In this document: piece after piece, positions 45,564-53,093 of the stretch | Numbering within the stretch: position 1 is the first letter of the stretch | Layout of the letters: every line of letters begins with the position of its first letter | Assembly (NCBI RefSeq): GCF_900142935.1 | Contig: NZ_FSRS01000001.1 | Location: forward strand, 196,001-260,000 | From: Rhodovulum sp. ES.010 | Lineage (GTDB): Bacteria; Pseudomonadota; Alphaproteobacteria; Rhodobacterales; Rhodobacteraceae | Length of the DNA stretch: 64,000 nucleotides | Direction of reading: 5' to 3' | The notes under the pieces: model-generated | The model's database searches: none | The model's input: the letters and a program-made list of their open reading frames with translations, nothing else | What the model was told of the DNA's origin: nothing | Translations under genes and position numbers: made by a program

Positions 45564-46133
45564 ATGGAAATGTCGACGCTGACCGGCGGCTTCGCCGATA
45601 CGCCGCGCGAGGCGGCAGTCGCGTTCCGGACCGCGATGGCCGCGATGGCGCGGCCCGGTCGTATTCACGATATCGCTGGTGCAACCCCGCCCGCGCCGCT
45701 GTCGCCCGCCGCCGGCACGCTGCTGCGGGCGCTGGCGGACCCGATGACGCCGGTGCACCTGGCCGGCCGGACCGACACCCGCGCGGTCCGCGACTGGCTG
45801 ACCTTTCACACGGGCGCGCCGCCGGCCGCCCGTGCGGAGGCCGCCTTTGCGGTAGGTTCTTGGGCGGAGCTCCTGCCGCTCGATGCCTACCGTATCGGCG
45901 TGCCCGACTATCCCGACCGCTCGGCGACGCTGATCGTCGAGATGGAGGGGCTCGCCAGTGAGGGCGCGCGGCTGACCGGGCCGGGCATCGAGACCGAGCA
46001 TCGGCTGTCTTTGCCGGACATCGAGGCCTTTCGCGCCAACCGTGCGCGTTTCCCGCTTGGGTTAGATTTCTTTTTCACCGCAGGCACGCGGATGGCCGCG
46101 TTGCCGCGCAGCACGCATGTGGAGGCCGGCTGA
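45564..46133 (+). CDS. phnH: C-P lyase complex subunit PhnH
   Basis: A 189-residue PhnH protein. Characteristic segments are GGFADTPREAAVAFRTAMAAMARPGRIHDI, LLRALADPMTPVHLAG, VRDWLTFHTGAP and LTGPGIETEHRLSLPD. It forms a dimer within the PhnGHIJ complex needed to make the ribosyl phosphonate triphosphate. Its last base overlaps the phnI start (TGATG). Confidence 0.92.
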   Translation: MEMSTLTGGFADTPREAAVAFRTAMAAMARPGRIHDIAGATPPAPLSPAAGTLLRALADPMTPVHLAGRTDTRAVRDWLTFHTGAPPAARAEAAFAVGSWAELLPLDAYRIGVPDYPDRSATLIVEMEGLASEGARLTGPGIETEHRLSLPDIEAFRANRARFPLGLDFFFTAGTRMAALPRSTHVEAG

Positions 46134-47227
46134 TGTATGTCGCGGTGAAAGGTGGCGAACGGGCGATCGACAACGCCCATGACTGGCTTGCAGAGGAGCG
46201 GCGGGGAGATGCCTCCGTCGACGAGTTGAGTGTGGCACAAATCCGCGAGCAGCTTTCGCTGGCGGTCAACCGGGTGATGGCAGAAGGCTCGCTTTACGAC
46301 CCCGATCTCGCCGCGCTGGCAATCAAGCAGGCGCGCGGCGACCTGATCGAGGCGATCTTCCTGATCCGCGCCTATCGCACGACGCTGCCCCGGCTCGGCG
46401 TCTCGGCGCCGGTGGGCACGGGCGCCATGGGCTGCGATCGCCGCATCTCGGCCACCTTCAAGGACGCGCCCGGCGGGCAGGTGCTGGGGCCGACCTTCGA
46501 CTACACGCACCGCCTGCTGGACTTCAAGCTTGCCGCCGAGGGGGCGGTGCCCGAAGCGCCGCGTGCCGAACCAAGCGATGCGCCGATGCCGCGGATCACC
46601 GATTTCCTGGGCCGCGACGGGTTGATCCAAGACGAGCCTGCCACCGATGACACCCCCCCCGACCTGACCCGCGAACCGTTGGAATTCCCCGCCAACCGGG
46701 CGCTTCGCCTGCAGTCGCTCACCCGTGGCGATGAGGGCTTCGTTTTGGGAATGGCCTATTCCACCCAGCGCGGCTATGGCCGCAACCACCCCTTCGTGGG
46801 CGAGTTGCGCGTGGGCACCGTCGCGGTCGAGATGGAAATCCCCGAACTCGGGCTGACGGTCGATATCGGCGAGGTGCAACTGACCGAGTGCGAGACGGTC
46901 AACCAGTTTACCGGGTCAAAGACCGAACCGCCGCAGTTCACGCGCGGCTATGGGCTCACCTTCGGCCATTCCGAGCGCAAGGCGATCTCGATGGCGCTGG
47001 TGGACCGGGCGCTGAGATGGGAGGAACTGGGCGAGGACGACACGGGCGCGCCCGCGCAGGACGCGGAATTCGTGCTGGCCCATGCCGACAACATCCAGGC
47101 CTCGGGCTTTCTGGAGCATATAAAGCTGCCGCACTACGTCGATTTCCAGTCCGAACTGGAACTAGTGCGCAGGTTGCGGGCCGAGGCGCAGGCCACGGAG
47201 CGAGACGGCCAGGAGGCGGCGGAATGA
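46133..47227 (+). CDS. phnI: C-P lyase complex subunit PhnI
   Basis: A 364-residue PhnI. The N-terminus MYVAVKGGERAIDNAHDWLAEERRGD, the block MGCDRRISATFKDAPGGQVLGPTFDYTHRLLDF and the late segment FTRGYGLTFGHSERKAISMALVDRAL are family hallmarks. PhnI is the nucleosidase-type subunit that swaps adenine for phosphonate, helped by PhnGHL. Normally phnJ follows at once; here a 409-base gap with two antisense small genes intervenes. Confidence 0.93.
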   Translation: MYVAVKGGERAIDNAHDWLAEERRGDASVDELSVAQIREQLSLAVNRVMAEGSLYDPDLAALAIKQARGDLIEAIFLIRAYRTTLPRLGVSAPVGTGAMGCDRRISATFKDAPGGQVLGPTFDYTHRLLDFKLAAEGAVPEAPRAEPSDAPMPRITDFLGRDGLIQDEPATDDTPPDLTREPLEFPANRALRLQSLTRGDEGFVLGMAYSTQRGYGRNHPFVGELRVGTVAVEMEIPELGLTVDIGEVQLTECETVNQFTGSKTEPPQFTRGYGLTFGHSERKAISMALVDRALRWEELGEDDTGAPAQDAEFVLAHADNIQASGFLEHIKLPHYVDFQSELELVRRLRAEAQATERDGQEAAE

Positions 47228-47229
47228 CC

Positions 47230-47427
47230 CTAGTCGCCGCCATGGCCGAGGCCGCAGCCGGACCAGTAATCCGGCCCGCCCTCAGTGTCGATGAACCAGC
47301 CGCCCGGCCCGCAGACCCGGTCCGGCGTAACCAGGATCAGCACGTAGCGCAGCAGGAAGGGCATCAGAAGGAACAGCGCCACGAGCCCCCACCAGCTGCC
47401 GACGAGCGTCTGCCAGAGCTCGCCCAT
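47230..47427 (-). CDS. Small membrane protein with PDR-GPGGW motif, antisense in the phn operon
   Basis: A 65-residue protein starting at ATG 47427, only 3 bases after the stop of the related upstream ORF. One long hydrophobic helix (WWGLVALFLLMPFLLRYVLILV, about 12-33) is followed by TPDRVCGPGGWFIDTEGGPDYWSGCGLG, with three glycine-flanked or near-glycine cysteines. PDR-x2-GPGGW-x-IDT is shared with the 47431-47580 protein. It ends 2 bases after the phnI stop on the opposite strand. No known family is recognised. The repeated motif in two adjacent small frames argues strongly that both are genes. It may be a membrane-attached accessory of phosphonate metabolism, or an unrelated insertion. 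Confidence 0.55.
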   Translation of the reverse strand: MGELWQTLVGSWWGLVALFLLMPFLLRYVLILVTPDRVCGPGGWFIDTEGGPDYWSGCGLGHGGD

Positions 47428-47430
47428 CGC

Positions 47431-47580
47431 TCAGTCGCGCGCGGCAGTATCGATCAGCCAGCCTCCAGGGCCGGCGATCCGGTCGGGCAGGGCGAGGATC
47501 ATCGCCTCGCGCAGCACGGCCACGGCCACGAGGCTGAAAGCGATCTGGTCAAAGGTGATGGTCGAGATCCAGTCGAACAC
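47431..47580 (-). CDS. Very small hydrophobic protein, paralog of its neighbour
   Basis: A 49-residue protein from GTG 47580 (GGAG about 8 bases before) to TGA 47431-47433. The sequence begins FDWISTITFDQIAFSLVAVAV and continues to LALPDRIAGPGGWLIDTAARD. Its helix plus PDR-x2-GPGGW-x-IDT end matches the following 65-residue protein at 11 of 14 motif positions, indicating a tandem duplication. The pair forms a minus-strand mini-operon lying between phnI and phnJ, divergent from phnJ with a 56-base gap. Function unknown. Confidence 0.55.
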   Translation of the reverse strand: MFDWISTITFDQIAFSLVAVAVLREAMILALPDRIAGPGGWLIDTAARD

Positions 47581-47636
47581 GGGCCGTCTCCGTCTTTCGT
47601 CATCCCCGAGGTCTCGCTGGTAAATGAGGCGTTAAC

Positions 47637-48506
47637 GTGACCGAAACCGCTCAATACAATTTCGCTTATCTCGACGAGCAGACAAAGCGGATGATCCGCC
47701 GGGCATTGTTGAAGGCGCTGGCCATTCCCGGCTACCAGGTGCCCTTCGCCAGCCGTGAAATGCCGATGCCCTATGGCTGGGGCACCGGCGGCGTGCAGGT
47801 ATCGGCCGCGGTGCTGACGCCGGCCGATACCTTGAAAGTGATCGACCAGGGCGCGGACGATACGACGAACGCGGTCTCGATCCGCAAGTTCTTCGAAAAG
47901 ACCGCCGGGGTGGCGACCACGACGCATACCGCGGAGGCCACGGTGATCCAGACCCGCCACCGAATTCCGGAAGCGCCGCTGACCGAGGAGCAGATCCTCG
48001 TTTACCAGGTGCCGATCCCCGAACCCCTGCGCTTTCTCGAACCGCGCGAGACCGAGACGCGCAAGATGCACGCGCTGGAGGAATACGGCCTGATGCATGT
48101 AAAGCTCTACGAGGACATCGCGCGGCATGGCGCGATCGCCACCGCCTATGCCTACCCTGTCCGGGTCGAGGGGCGTTACGTGATGGATCCCAGCCCGATC
48201 CCGAAATTCGACAATCCCAAGCTGTCGGGCTGTCCCGCGATCCAGCTGTTCGGCGCAGGTCGCGAGCAGCGCATCTACGCCGTGCCGCCCTATACGGAGG
48301 TCGTCAGCCTCGATTTCGAGGACCACCCGTTCGAACCGAGCAAGGCCGACCACGCCTGCGCGCTCTGCGGGGCGACGGACAGCTATCTCGACGAGGTCAT
48401 TGTGGATGACGATGGCGGCCGCATGTTCGTCTGTTCCGACACGGATCATTGCGGCACACGCCGCGAGACGCAGGACGCCGCGTTCGCATCGGAGGGGCGC
48501 GCATGA
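47637..48506 (+). CDS. phnJ: Carbon-phosphorus lyase, radical SAM-type subunit PhnJ
   Basis: A 289-residue catalytic subunit that cleaves the C-P bond with a [4Fe-4S] cluster and S-adenosylmethionine. The cysteine array C-x2-C-x21-C-x5-C starts at C241 (CALCGATDSYLDEV, then CSDTDHC), exactly the E. coli PhnJ numbering. The start is GTG 47637 with GAGG upstream (TETAQYNFAYLDEQTKRMIRR). phnK overlaps its stop. Unlike most operons it is not contiguous with phnI. Confidence 0.95.
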   Translation: MTETAQYNFAYLDEQTKRMIRRALLKALAIPGYQVPFASREMPMPYGWGTGGVQVSAAVLTPADTLKVIDQGADDTTNAVSIRKFFEKTAGVATTTHTAEATVIQTRHRIPEAPLTEEQILVYQVPIPEPLRFLEPRETETRKMHALEEYGLMHVKLYEDIARHGAIATAYAYPVRVEGRYVMDPSPIPKFDNPKLSGCPAIQLFGAGREQRIYAVPPYTEVVSLDFEDHPFEPSKADHACALCGATDSYLDEVIVDDDGGRMFVCSDTDHCGTRRETQDAAFASEGRA

Positions 48507-49336
48507 TCCCGCAAACGTCTGCCGAAAAGCTGTTCGGGAACGTGTTTGAGAACGCCGCGTCCACGGAGGTGCCGCTCCTCGCCGTGCGGGACCTGTCGAA
48601 AGCCTATGGCGGTCGGGTCGGCTGCGCCGATGTCGGCTTCGATCTCTTTCCGGGGGAAGTGCTGGGCATCGTCGGCGAAAGCGGGTCGGGCAAGTCGACC
48701 CTGCTGAACTGTCTTGCCGGCCATCTTGCGCCGGATACGGGCGAGGTGGTGTTCGACACCCGCGCACATGGCCCCCGCGACGTGCTGAGGATGACCGAAC
48801 CCGAGCGGCGCCTGCTGGCGCGCACCGACTGGGCCTTCGTCCACCAGAACCCGCGCGACGGGCTGCGGATGGCGGTCAGCGCCGGCGGCAATGTGGGCGA
48901 ACGGCTGATGGCGGTGGGCGCGCGGCACTATGGGCGCATTCGCGACAGCGCGCTCGACTGGCTGGGCCGGGTCGAGATCGCAGCCGATCGCGTCGATGAC
49001 CGGCCCTCGGCGTTCTCGGGGGGCATGCAGCAGCGCCTCCAGATTGCGCGGAACCTGGTCACCGGACCTCGGCTCGTGTTCATGGACGAGCCCACCGGCG
49101 GGCTCGATGTCAGCGTGCAGGCACGCCTTTTGGACCTGGTGCGGGGCCTCGTGCGCGAGATGGGGCTGTCGGCGATCATCGTCACCCATGACCTCGCTGT
49201 CGTGCGACTTCTGGCCGACCGGTTGATGGTGATGAAGGGGGGGGACGTGGTCGAGAGCGGGCTGACCGATCAGGTGCTCGACGACCCCCAGCATGCCTAC
49301 ACGCAGCTCCTGGTCAGTTCGGTGCTGCAGGTCTGA
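48503..49336 (+). CDS. phnK: C-P lyase ABC-type protein PhnK
   Basis: A 277-residue ABC ATPase-like protein with Walker A GESGSGKST, signature FSGGMQQRLQIARNL and Walker B RLVFMDEPTGGLD. In E. coli PhnK docks on PhnJ and drives complex opening; it is not a transporter. The start at 48503 overlaps the phnJ stop (ATGA) with GGAGGGG before it; an upstream in-frame extension into phnJ was rejected. It ends in the dipeptide-importer-like C-terminal tail typical of PhnK. Confidence 0.93.
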   Translation: MIPQTSAEKLFGNVFENAASTEVPLLAVRDLSKAYGGRVGCADVGFDLFPGEVLGIVGESGSGKSTLLNCLAGHLAPDTGEVVFDTRAHGPRDVLRMTEPERRLLARTDWAFVHQNPRDGLRMAVSAGGNVGERLMAVGARHYGRIRDSALDWLGRVEIAADRVDDRPSAFSGGMQQRLQIARNLVTGPRLVFMDEPTGGLDVSVQARLLDLVRGLVREMGLSAIIVTHDLAVVRLLADRLMVMKGGDVVESGLTDQVLDDPQHAYTQLLVSSVLQV

Positions 49337-49363
49337 CGCGATGCGCGGCTGCGGCGGAGCGAT

Positions 49364-49382
49364 GAGTATTTGGGCCAAGAAG
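49364..49382 (-). repeat. Dispersed repeat CTTCTTGGCnnnAATACTC, copy 2
   Basis: On the minus strand CTTCTTGGCCCAAATACTC. It fills the short gap between phnK and phnL and ends 11 bases before the phnL start, so it lies inside an operon. Confidence 0.7.
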
Positions 49383-49393
49383 AAGGACAGGGG

Positions 49394-50074
49394 ATGATTC
49401 AAGTCGAGGGGCTGTCCAAGCGGTTTGCCCTGCACAACCAGGGCGGCGCGGTGATCGAGGTGCTGTCGGGGGCGCATCTGACGGTGGCGCCGGGCGAATG
49501 CGTGGCGCTGACCGGGGCCTCGGGCGCGGGGAAGTCAACGCTGATGCGGATGATCTACGGCAATTATCTGGCGGCGGAGGGACGAATCGCGGTGGGCGGC
49601 GTCGATGTCGCCTGCGCCACGCCGCGCGAGATCATCCGCCTCCGGCGCGAGACGCTGGGCTATGTCAGCCAGTTCCTGCGGGTGGTGCCGCGCGTGCCTA
49701 CGCTCGATGTGGTGGCCGAGCCGCTGCTGGCCGTTGGTCGGCCGGCGACGACGGCACGGGACCGGGCGCGGGTGTTGCTGGCTCGGCTCAACATCCCCGA
49801 AACGCTCTGGACGCTCAGCCCCACGACCTTTTCGGGCGGCGAGCAACAGCGGGTCAACATCGCCCGCGGCTTCGCCCATGACTACCCGGCGCTGCTTCTG
49901 GACGAGCCCACCGCGAGCCTCGATCCCGTCAACCGCGAGGTTGTGCTTGGCCTCATCGAGACGGCCAAGGCGCGCGGGGCGGCGATCCTGGGCATCTTCC
50001 ACGACGCGGAGGCGCGGACGCGCGTCTGCGACCGCGAGGTGGACGTCTCGGCCTTTACCCCGGGGCTGGCGTGA
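49394..50074 (+). CDS. phnL: C-P lyase ABC-type protein PhnL
   Basis: A 226-residue ABC ATPase with Walker A GASGAGKST, signature FSGGEQQRVNIARGF and Walker B ALLLDEPTASLDP. PhnL joins the C-P lyase complex with PhnK and assists the PhnI step. The start at 49394 (MIQVEGLSKRF) follows AGGACAGGGG. Its stop overlaps the next gene (phnN). Confidence 0.92.
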   Translation: MIQVEGLSKRFALHNQGGAVIEVLSGAHLTVAPGECVALTGASGAGKSTLMRMIYGNYLAAEGRIAVGGVDVACATPREIIRLRRETLGYVSQFLRVVPRVPTLDVVAEPLLAVGRPATTARDRARVLLARLNIPETLWTLSPTTFSGGEQQRVNIARGFAHDYPALLLDEPTASLDPVNREVVLGLIETAKARGAAILGIFHDAEARTRVCDREVDVSAFTPGLA

Positions 50075-50619
50075 TGGGGCCGGGGCGGCTTTTCGCCGTG
50101 GTGGGGCCATCGGGCGTGGGCAAGGACACGCTGATGGCGGCCGCCCAGGACCGCCGGCCCGCCCTGCACGTTGTGCGCCGGGTCGTCACCCGGGCGCCGG
50201 AGGCGGGCGGCGAGCCGTGCGAGCCCGTGACCGAGGCGGAGTTTGCCCGACGTCTGGCTGATGGCGCATTCGCACTCCATTGGCGTGCGCACGGCCTGTC
50301 CTATGGCATTCCGGCTGCGATCGACGTCTGGCTGGCCGAGGGGCGCGATGTGCTGTTCAACGGCTCGCGCGCGGTGCTGGCCGAGGCGATGGCGCGGTAT
50401 CCCGACCTGCGCGTGCTGCATGTGACGGCGTGCGTCGGGACGCTGGCAGAGCGGCTCGCCGCGCGCGGCCGGGAAAGCGCGGCGCAGATCGCGGCCCGGC
50501 TCGCACGCGCGGAATATGCGCTGCCCGCCGGCCTTTCGGTGACGGAGATTCCGAATGACGGACCTCTGGATGCGGCGGTGGACGCGCTGCTCGCCGCGCT
50601 TCAGCCCGAGAGGGTGTAG
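50074..50619 (+). CDS. phnN: Ribose 1,5-bisphosphate phosphokinase PhnN
   Basis: A 181-residue guanylate kinase-like enzyme that converts ribose 1,5-bisphosphate to PRPP, the last step of the C-P lyase pathway. P-loop GPSGVGKDTLM, then VVTRAPEAGGEPCEPVTEAEF and FNGSRAVLAEAMARYPDLRVLHVTA. ATG 50074 forms TGATG with the phnL stop; a GTG at 50071 is an equal alternative. Its last 19 bases overlap the convergent DUF1045 gene. Confidence 0.9.
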   Translation: MGPGRLFAVVGPSGVGKDTLMAAAQDRRPALHVVRRVVTRAPEAGGEPCEPVTEAEFARRLADGAFALHWRAHGLSYGIPAAIDVWLAEGRDVLFNGSRAVLAEAMARYPDLRVLHVTACVGTLAERLAARGRESAAQIAARLARAEYALPAGLSVTEIPNDGPLDAAVDALLAALQPERV

Positions 50620-51290
50620 CGATGCAGGTTGTGAAACCGGCCGTCCTCGGCCTCGCCGAACAGGCACAGGCTTGCGATCCGGTGCGGCCGGTCGATCATC
50701 GGGGCCAGTATCGGGGCGAGAACCGCGCGCGTGGCCTCGGCGTCGGACTCCGACAGCGGCCCGGTCAGCGTCATGTGGAACCGGAACTCCTCCATCACGT
50801 ACGGATAGCCCCAGCGCTGCAACAGCTTGCGCTGCCGGGCGCTAAGCCGGTCCGGGTCGCGTCGGGCGATCTCTTCGTCGGCGGGGGCCGCGCGAAACCC
50901 GTCCAGCGCCTCGACCACGCTGCCGGCGAGTGCGTTCAGGGCCGGCGCGTCACCGCGCGGCGTCAGCGCCAGAAACCCGCCGAGCCGCGACAGTACGAAC
51001 CCGTCGAGCAGCACCGGCCGAAGCTGGGCGGCCAGCGCCGCGGCCGACCGGTGCAGAAGCGTGATATCGCTGCCCTCGATCAGCCGGAAGGGCGGCTTGA
51101 GCGTGCCGTGGAACCCGTATTTGCGGGGCGTTTCGGTCAGGTCGGAGAGGCGCCGCGGCAAGCCCTGCAGCCGCAGATGCGCCCGCGTCGTGCCCGCCTC
51201 CGCGTCCCAGCCCAGCCAGGCCGCGCCGAAATCGGCCAGCGGCCCCGGTTCCGGCGCGTAGTAGATCGCGTAACGCTTGTAGCCTTCCAT
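50601..51290 (-). CDS. DUF1045 2H-phosphoesterase-like phosphonate protein
   Basis: A 229-residue protein of the DUF1045 group found in phosphonate loci. Two HxTL motifs, HGTL (H61) and HMTL (H172), place it in the 2H phosphoesterase superfamily. The C-P lyase pathway makes a 5-phosphoribosyl 1,2-cyclic phosphate that PhnP normally opens. No phnP is present here, so this protein is a candidate replacement. It is convergent with phnN, with a 19-base overlap, and divergent from phnM copy 2. Confidence 0.82.
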   Translation of the reverse strand: MEGYKRYAIYYAPEPGPLADFGAAWLGWDAEAGTTRAHLRLQGLPRRLSDLTETPRKYGFHGTLKPPFRLIEGSDITLLHRSAAALAAQLRPVLLDGFVLSRLGGFLALTPRGDAPALNALAGSVVEALDGFRAAPADEEIARRDPDRLSARQRKLLQRWGYPYVMEEFRFHMTLTGPLSESDAEATRAVLAPILAPMIDRPHRIASLCLFGEAEDGRFHNLHRYTLSG

Positions 51291-51369
51291 GCGGTGCTCC
51301 AGAACGGGTTAACGACTGCGGCCCCGATCACTCCTGCCCCAATCCGCGCGCCTCATCAAGGAGCGAGCC

Positions 51370-52509
51370 ATGTCTGAAACAGTGCTAGCCAATGCCACCC
51401 TGGTCCTGCCGGACGAGAACGTTCGGGGCGCCGTCCGGCTGGAGGGCGGCCGGATCGCCGCGGTCGATCATGGCGGCGGGGTGCCTGCGGGCGCGATCGA
51501 CTGCGCGGGCGACATGGTGATGCCGGGGCTGATCGAGCTGCACACCGACAACCTGGAACGCCACATCCAGCCGCGGCCCGTCGTCGACTGGCCGCATGCC
51601 TCGGCGATCATCGCCCATGACGCCGAACTTGCGGGCGTCGGCATCACCACCGTCTTCGACGCGCTGCGGGTGGGCTCCATACCCACCGGCAAGGCGCGCT
51701 ATCAGGCCTATGCACGGCAACTGGCCAGCGAATTGCTGGACCTCCGGGCCAAGGCGGCGCTCCGGATCAGCCACTACCTGCATCTCAGGGCCGAGATTTG
51801 TTCCGAGACGCTGACCGAGGAGATGGCGGATTTCGGCCCCGAGGACCGGGTGGGCATCGTCAGCCTGATGGACCACACGCCCGGCCAGCGGCAGTTCCGC
51901 GACGTCTCCAAGCTCAAGGCCTACGTGATGGGCAAGAACAACTTCTCCGAGGCGGACTTCATCGAGCATGTCGCTAACCTGCGCGAGCTGCGCGACCGCA
52001 ACGGCCCGGCGCATGAGCACGCGGCGGTGGCCGAGGCGCAGCGCTATGGTGCGATCCTGGCCAGTCACGACGACACTACGGCCGAACATGTGGCGGTTTC
52101 CGCCGGGCACGGGGTCGGGCTGGCCGAGTTTCCCACCACGGTGGAGGCCGCGGAGGCCTGCCACGCCCATGGCATCGCGGTGATGATGGGGGCGCCGAAC
52201 CTGATCCGGGGCGGCTCGCATTCCGGCAACGTTGCCGCAAGCGCGCTTGCCGAACGCGATCTGCTCGACATCGTCTCGTCCGATTACGTGCCGGGCGCGC
52301 TTTTGATGGCGGGCGTCATGCTGGGCGATCTGTGGGACGACATGGCCCGCGGCATCGCCACCGTGACCCGCGCTCCGGCCGAGGCCGCGCATCTGCCCGA
52401 CCGCGGCCGGCTGGAGCCGGGCGCGCGGGCCGACGTGATCAGGGTGGTCCGGATCGACGGCGCGCCGGTGGTGCGCGGCACCTGGGTGCAGGGGCGGCGC
52501 GTCGCCTGA
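51370..52509 (+). CDS. phnM: Alpha-D-ribose 1-methylphosphonate 5-triphosphate diphosphatase PhnM (second copy)
   Basis: A 379-residue amidohydrolase. The metal-site block MPGLIELHTDNLERHIQPRP is the E. coli-type PhnM signature, with DHTPGQRQFRD, LASHDDTTAEHV, GAPNLIRGGSHSGN and ASALAERDLLDIVSSDYVPG. GGAGCGAGCC precedes ATG 51370. It is the more canonical of the two PhnM proteins in this locus. Confidence 0.93.
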   Translation: MSETVLANATLVLPDENVRGAVRLEGGRIAAVDHGGGVPAGAIDCAGDMVMPGLIELHTDNLERHIQPRPVVDWPHASAIIAHDAELAGVGITTVFDALRVGSIPTGKARYQAYARQLASELLDLRAKAALRISHYLHLRAEICSETLTEEMADFGPEDRVGIVSLMDHTPGQRQFRDVSKLKAYVMGKNNFSEADFIEHVANLRELRDRNGPAHEHAAVAEAQRYGAILASHDDTTAEHVAVSAGHGVGLAEFPTTVEAAEACHAHGIAVMMGAPNLIRGGSHSGNVAASALAERDLLDIVSSDYVPGALLMAGVMLGDLWDDMARGIATVTRAPAEAAHLPDRGRLEPGARADVIRVVRIDGAPVVRGTWVQGRRVA

Positions 52510-52601
52510 CGGGCTGGAATCGCTGCAGGATTCCCGGCGGGGCCTTTGACGCCGCGTTGCGGCGCGCCTATCTTTGCTCGGGACGCGCCGCGCCAACGAT
52601 C

Positions 52602-52961
52602 ATGGACCTGACCATGCCCATAAGTTCCGCCCGCAAGGCTCCGCCCGCGCCCGTGGAGGCGACGCTCAAGGCCCAGGCCGAGGGGCTGGGCCTGATGGCG
52701 TGGCTGGGCGCGGTGTTCCTTGACCACGCGGCGCGCGCCGCCACGGAAATGGCGAGCTTCGCCCGCGATGAGGCCCGCCGCGATCTGGAGGCCCTGGGCC
52801 GCTTGGTCACCTGCCGTGACCCCGAGGCAGCGGCCCGCCTTCAGCGCACCCACCTTGTCACGAAGCTGGCGGCCAGCAGCGACGAGGCGGGCAAGCTCGC
52901 CCGGATGACGGCAGAGACCTGCGAGGTGACCCGCAAGCGGATGTCCGACTGGCGGGGATGA
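52602..52961 (+). CDS. Small phasin-like protein
   Basis: A 119-residue, mostly helical protein. After a Pro-rich start, residues about 25-119 form long amphipathic helices (AEGLGLMAWLGAVFLDHAARAATEMASFARDEARRDLEALGRLV, then ARMTAETCEVTRKRMSDW), resembling phasin-type proteins that coat polyhydroxyalkanoate granules. ATG 52602 or 52614 could be the start, neither with a strong ribosome-binding site. It follows phnM by 92 bases and is convergent with nlpD. The phasin link is tentative. Confidence 0.5.
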   Translation: MDLTMPISSARKAPPAPVEATLKAQAEGLGLMAWLGAVFLDHAARAATEMASFARDEARRDLEALGRLVTCRDPEAAARLQRTHLVTKLAASSDEAGKLARMTAETCEVTRKRMSDWRG

Positions 52962-53093
52962 GACCGCCCCGCACCGCCGCTGCGGGCGGACACGCAAGAG
53001 ACGAGGCGGCCCGCACCGTCTGTCTCACCGGGGCGCCCGTTTTCACAACGGCGAGCGCCCAGGACGCCTCCGTTGCAACGGTCCGGCCGGGAC

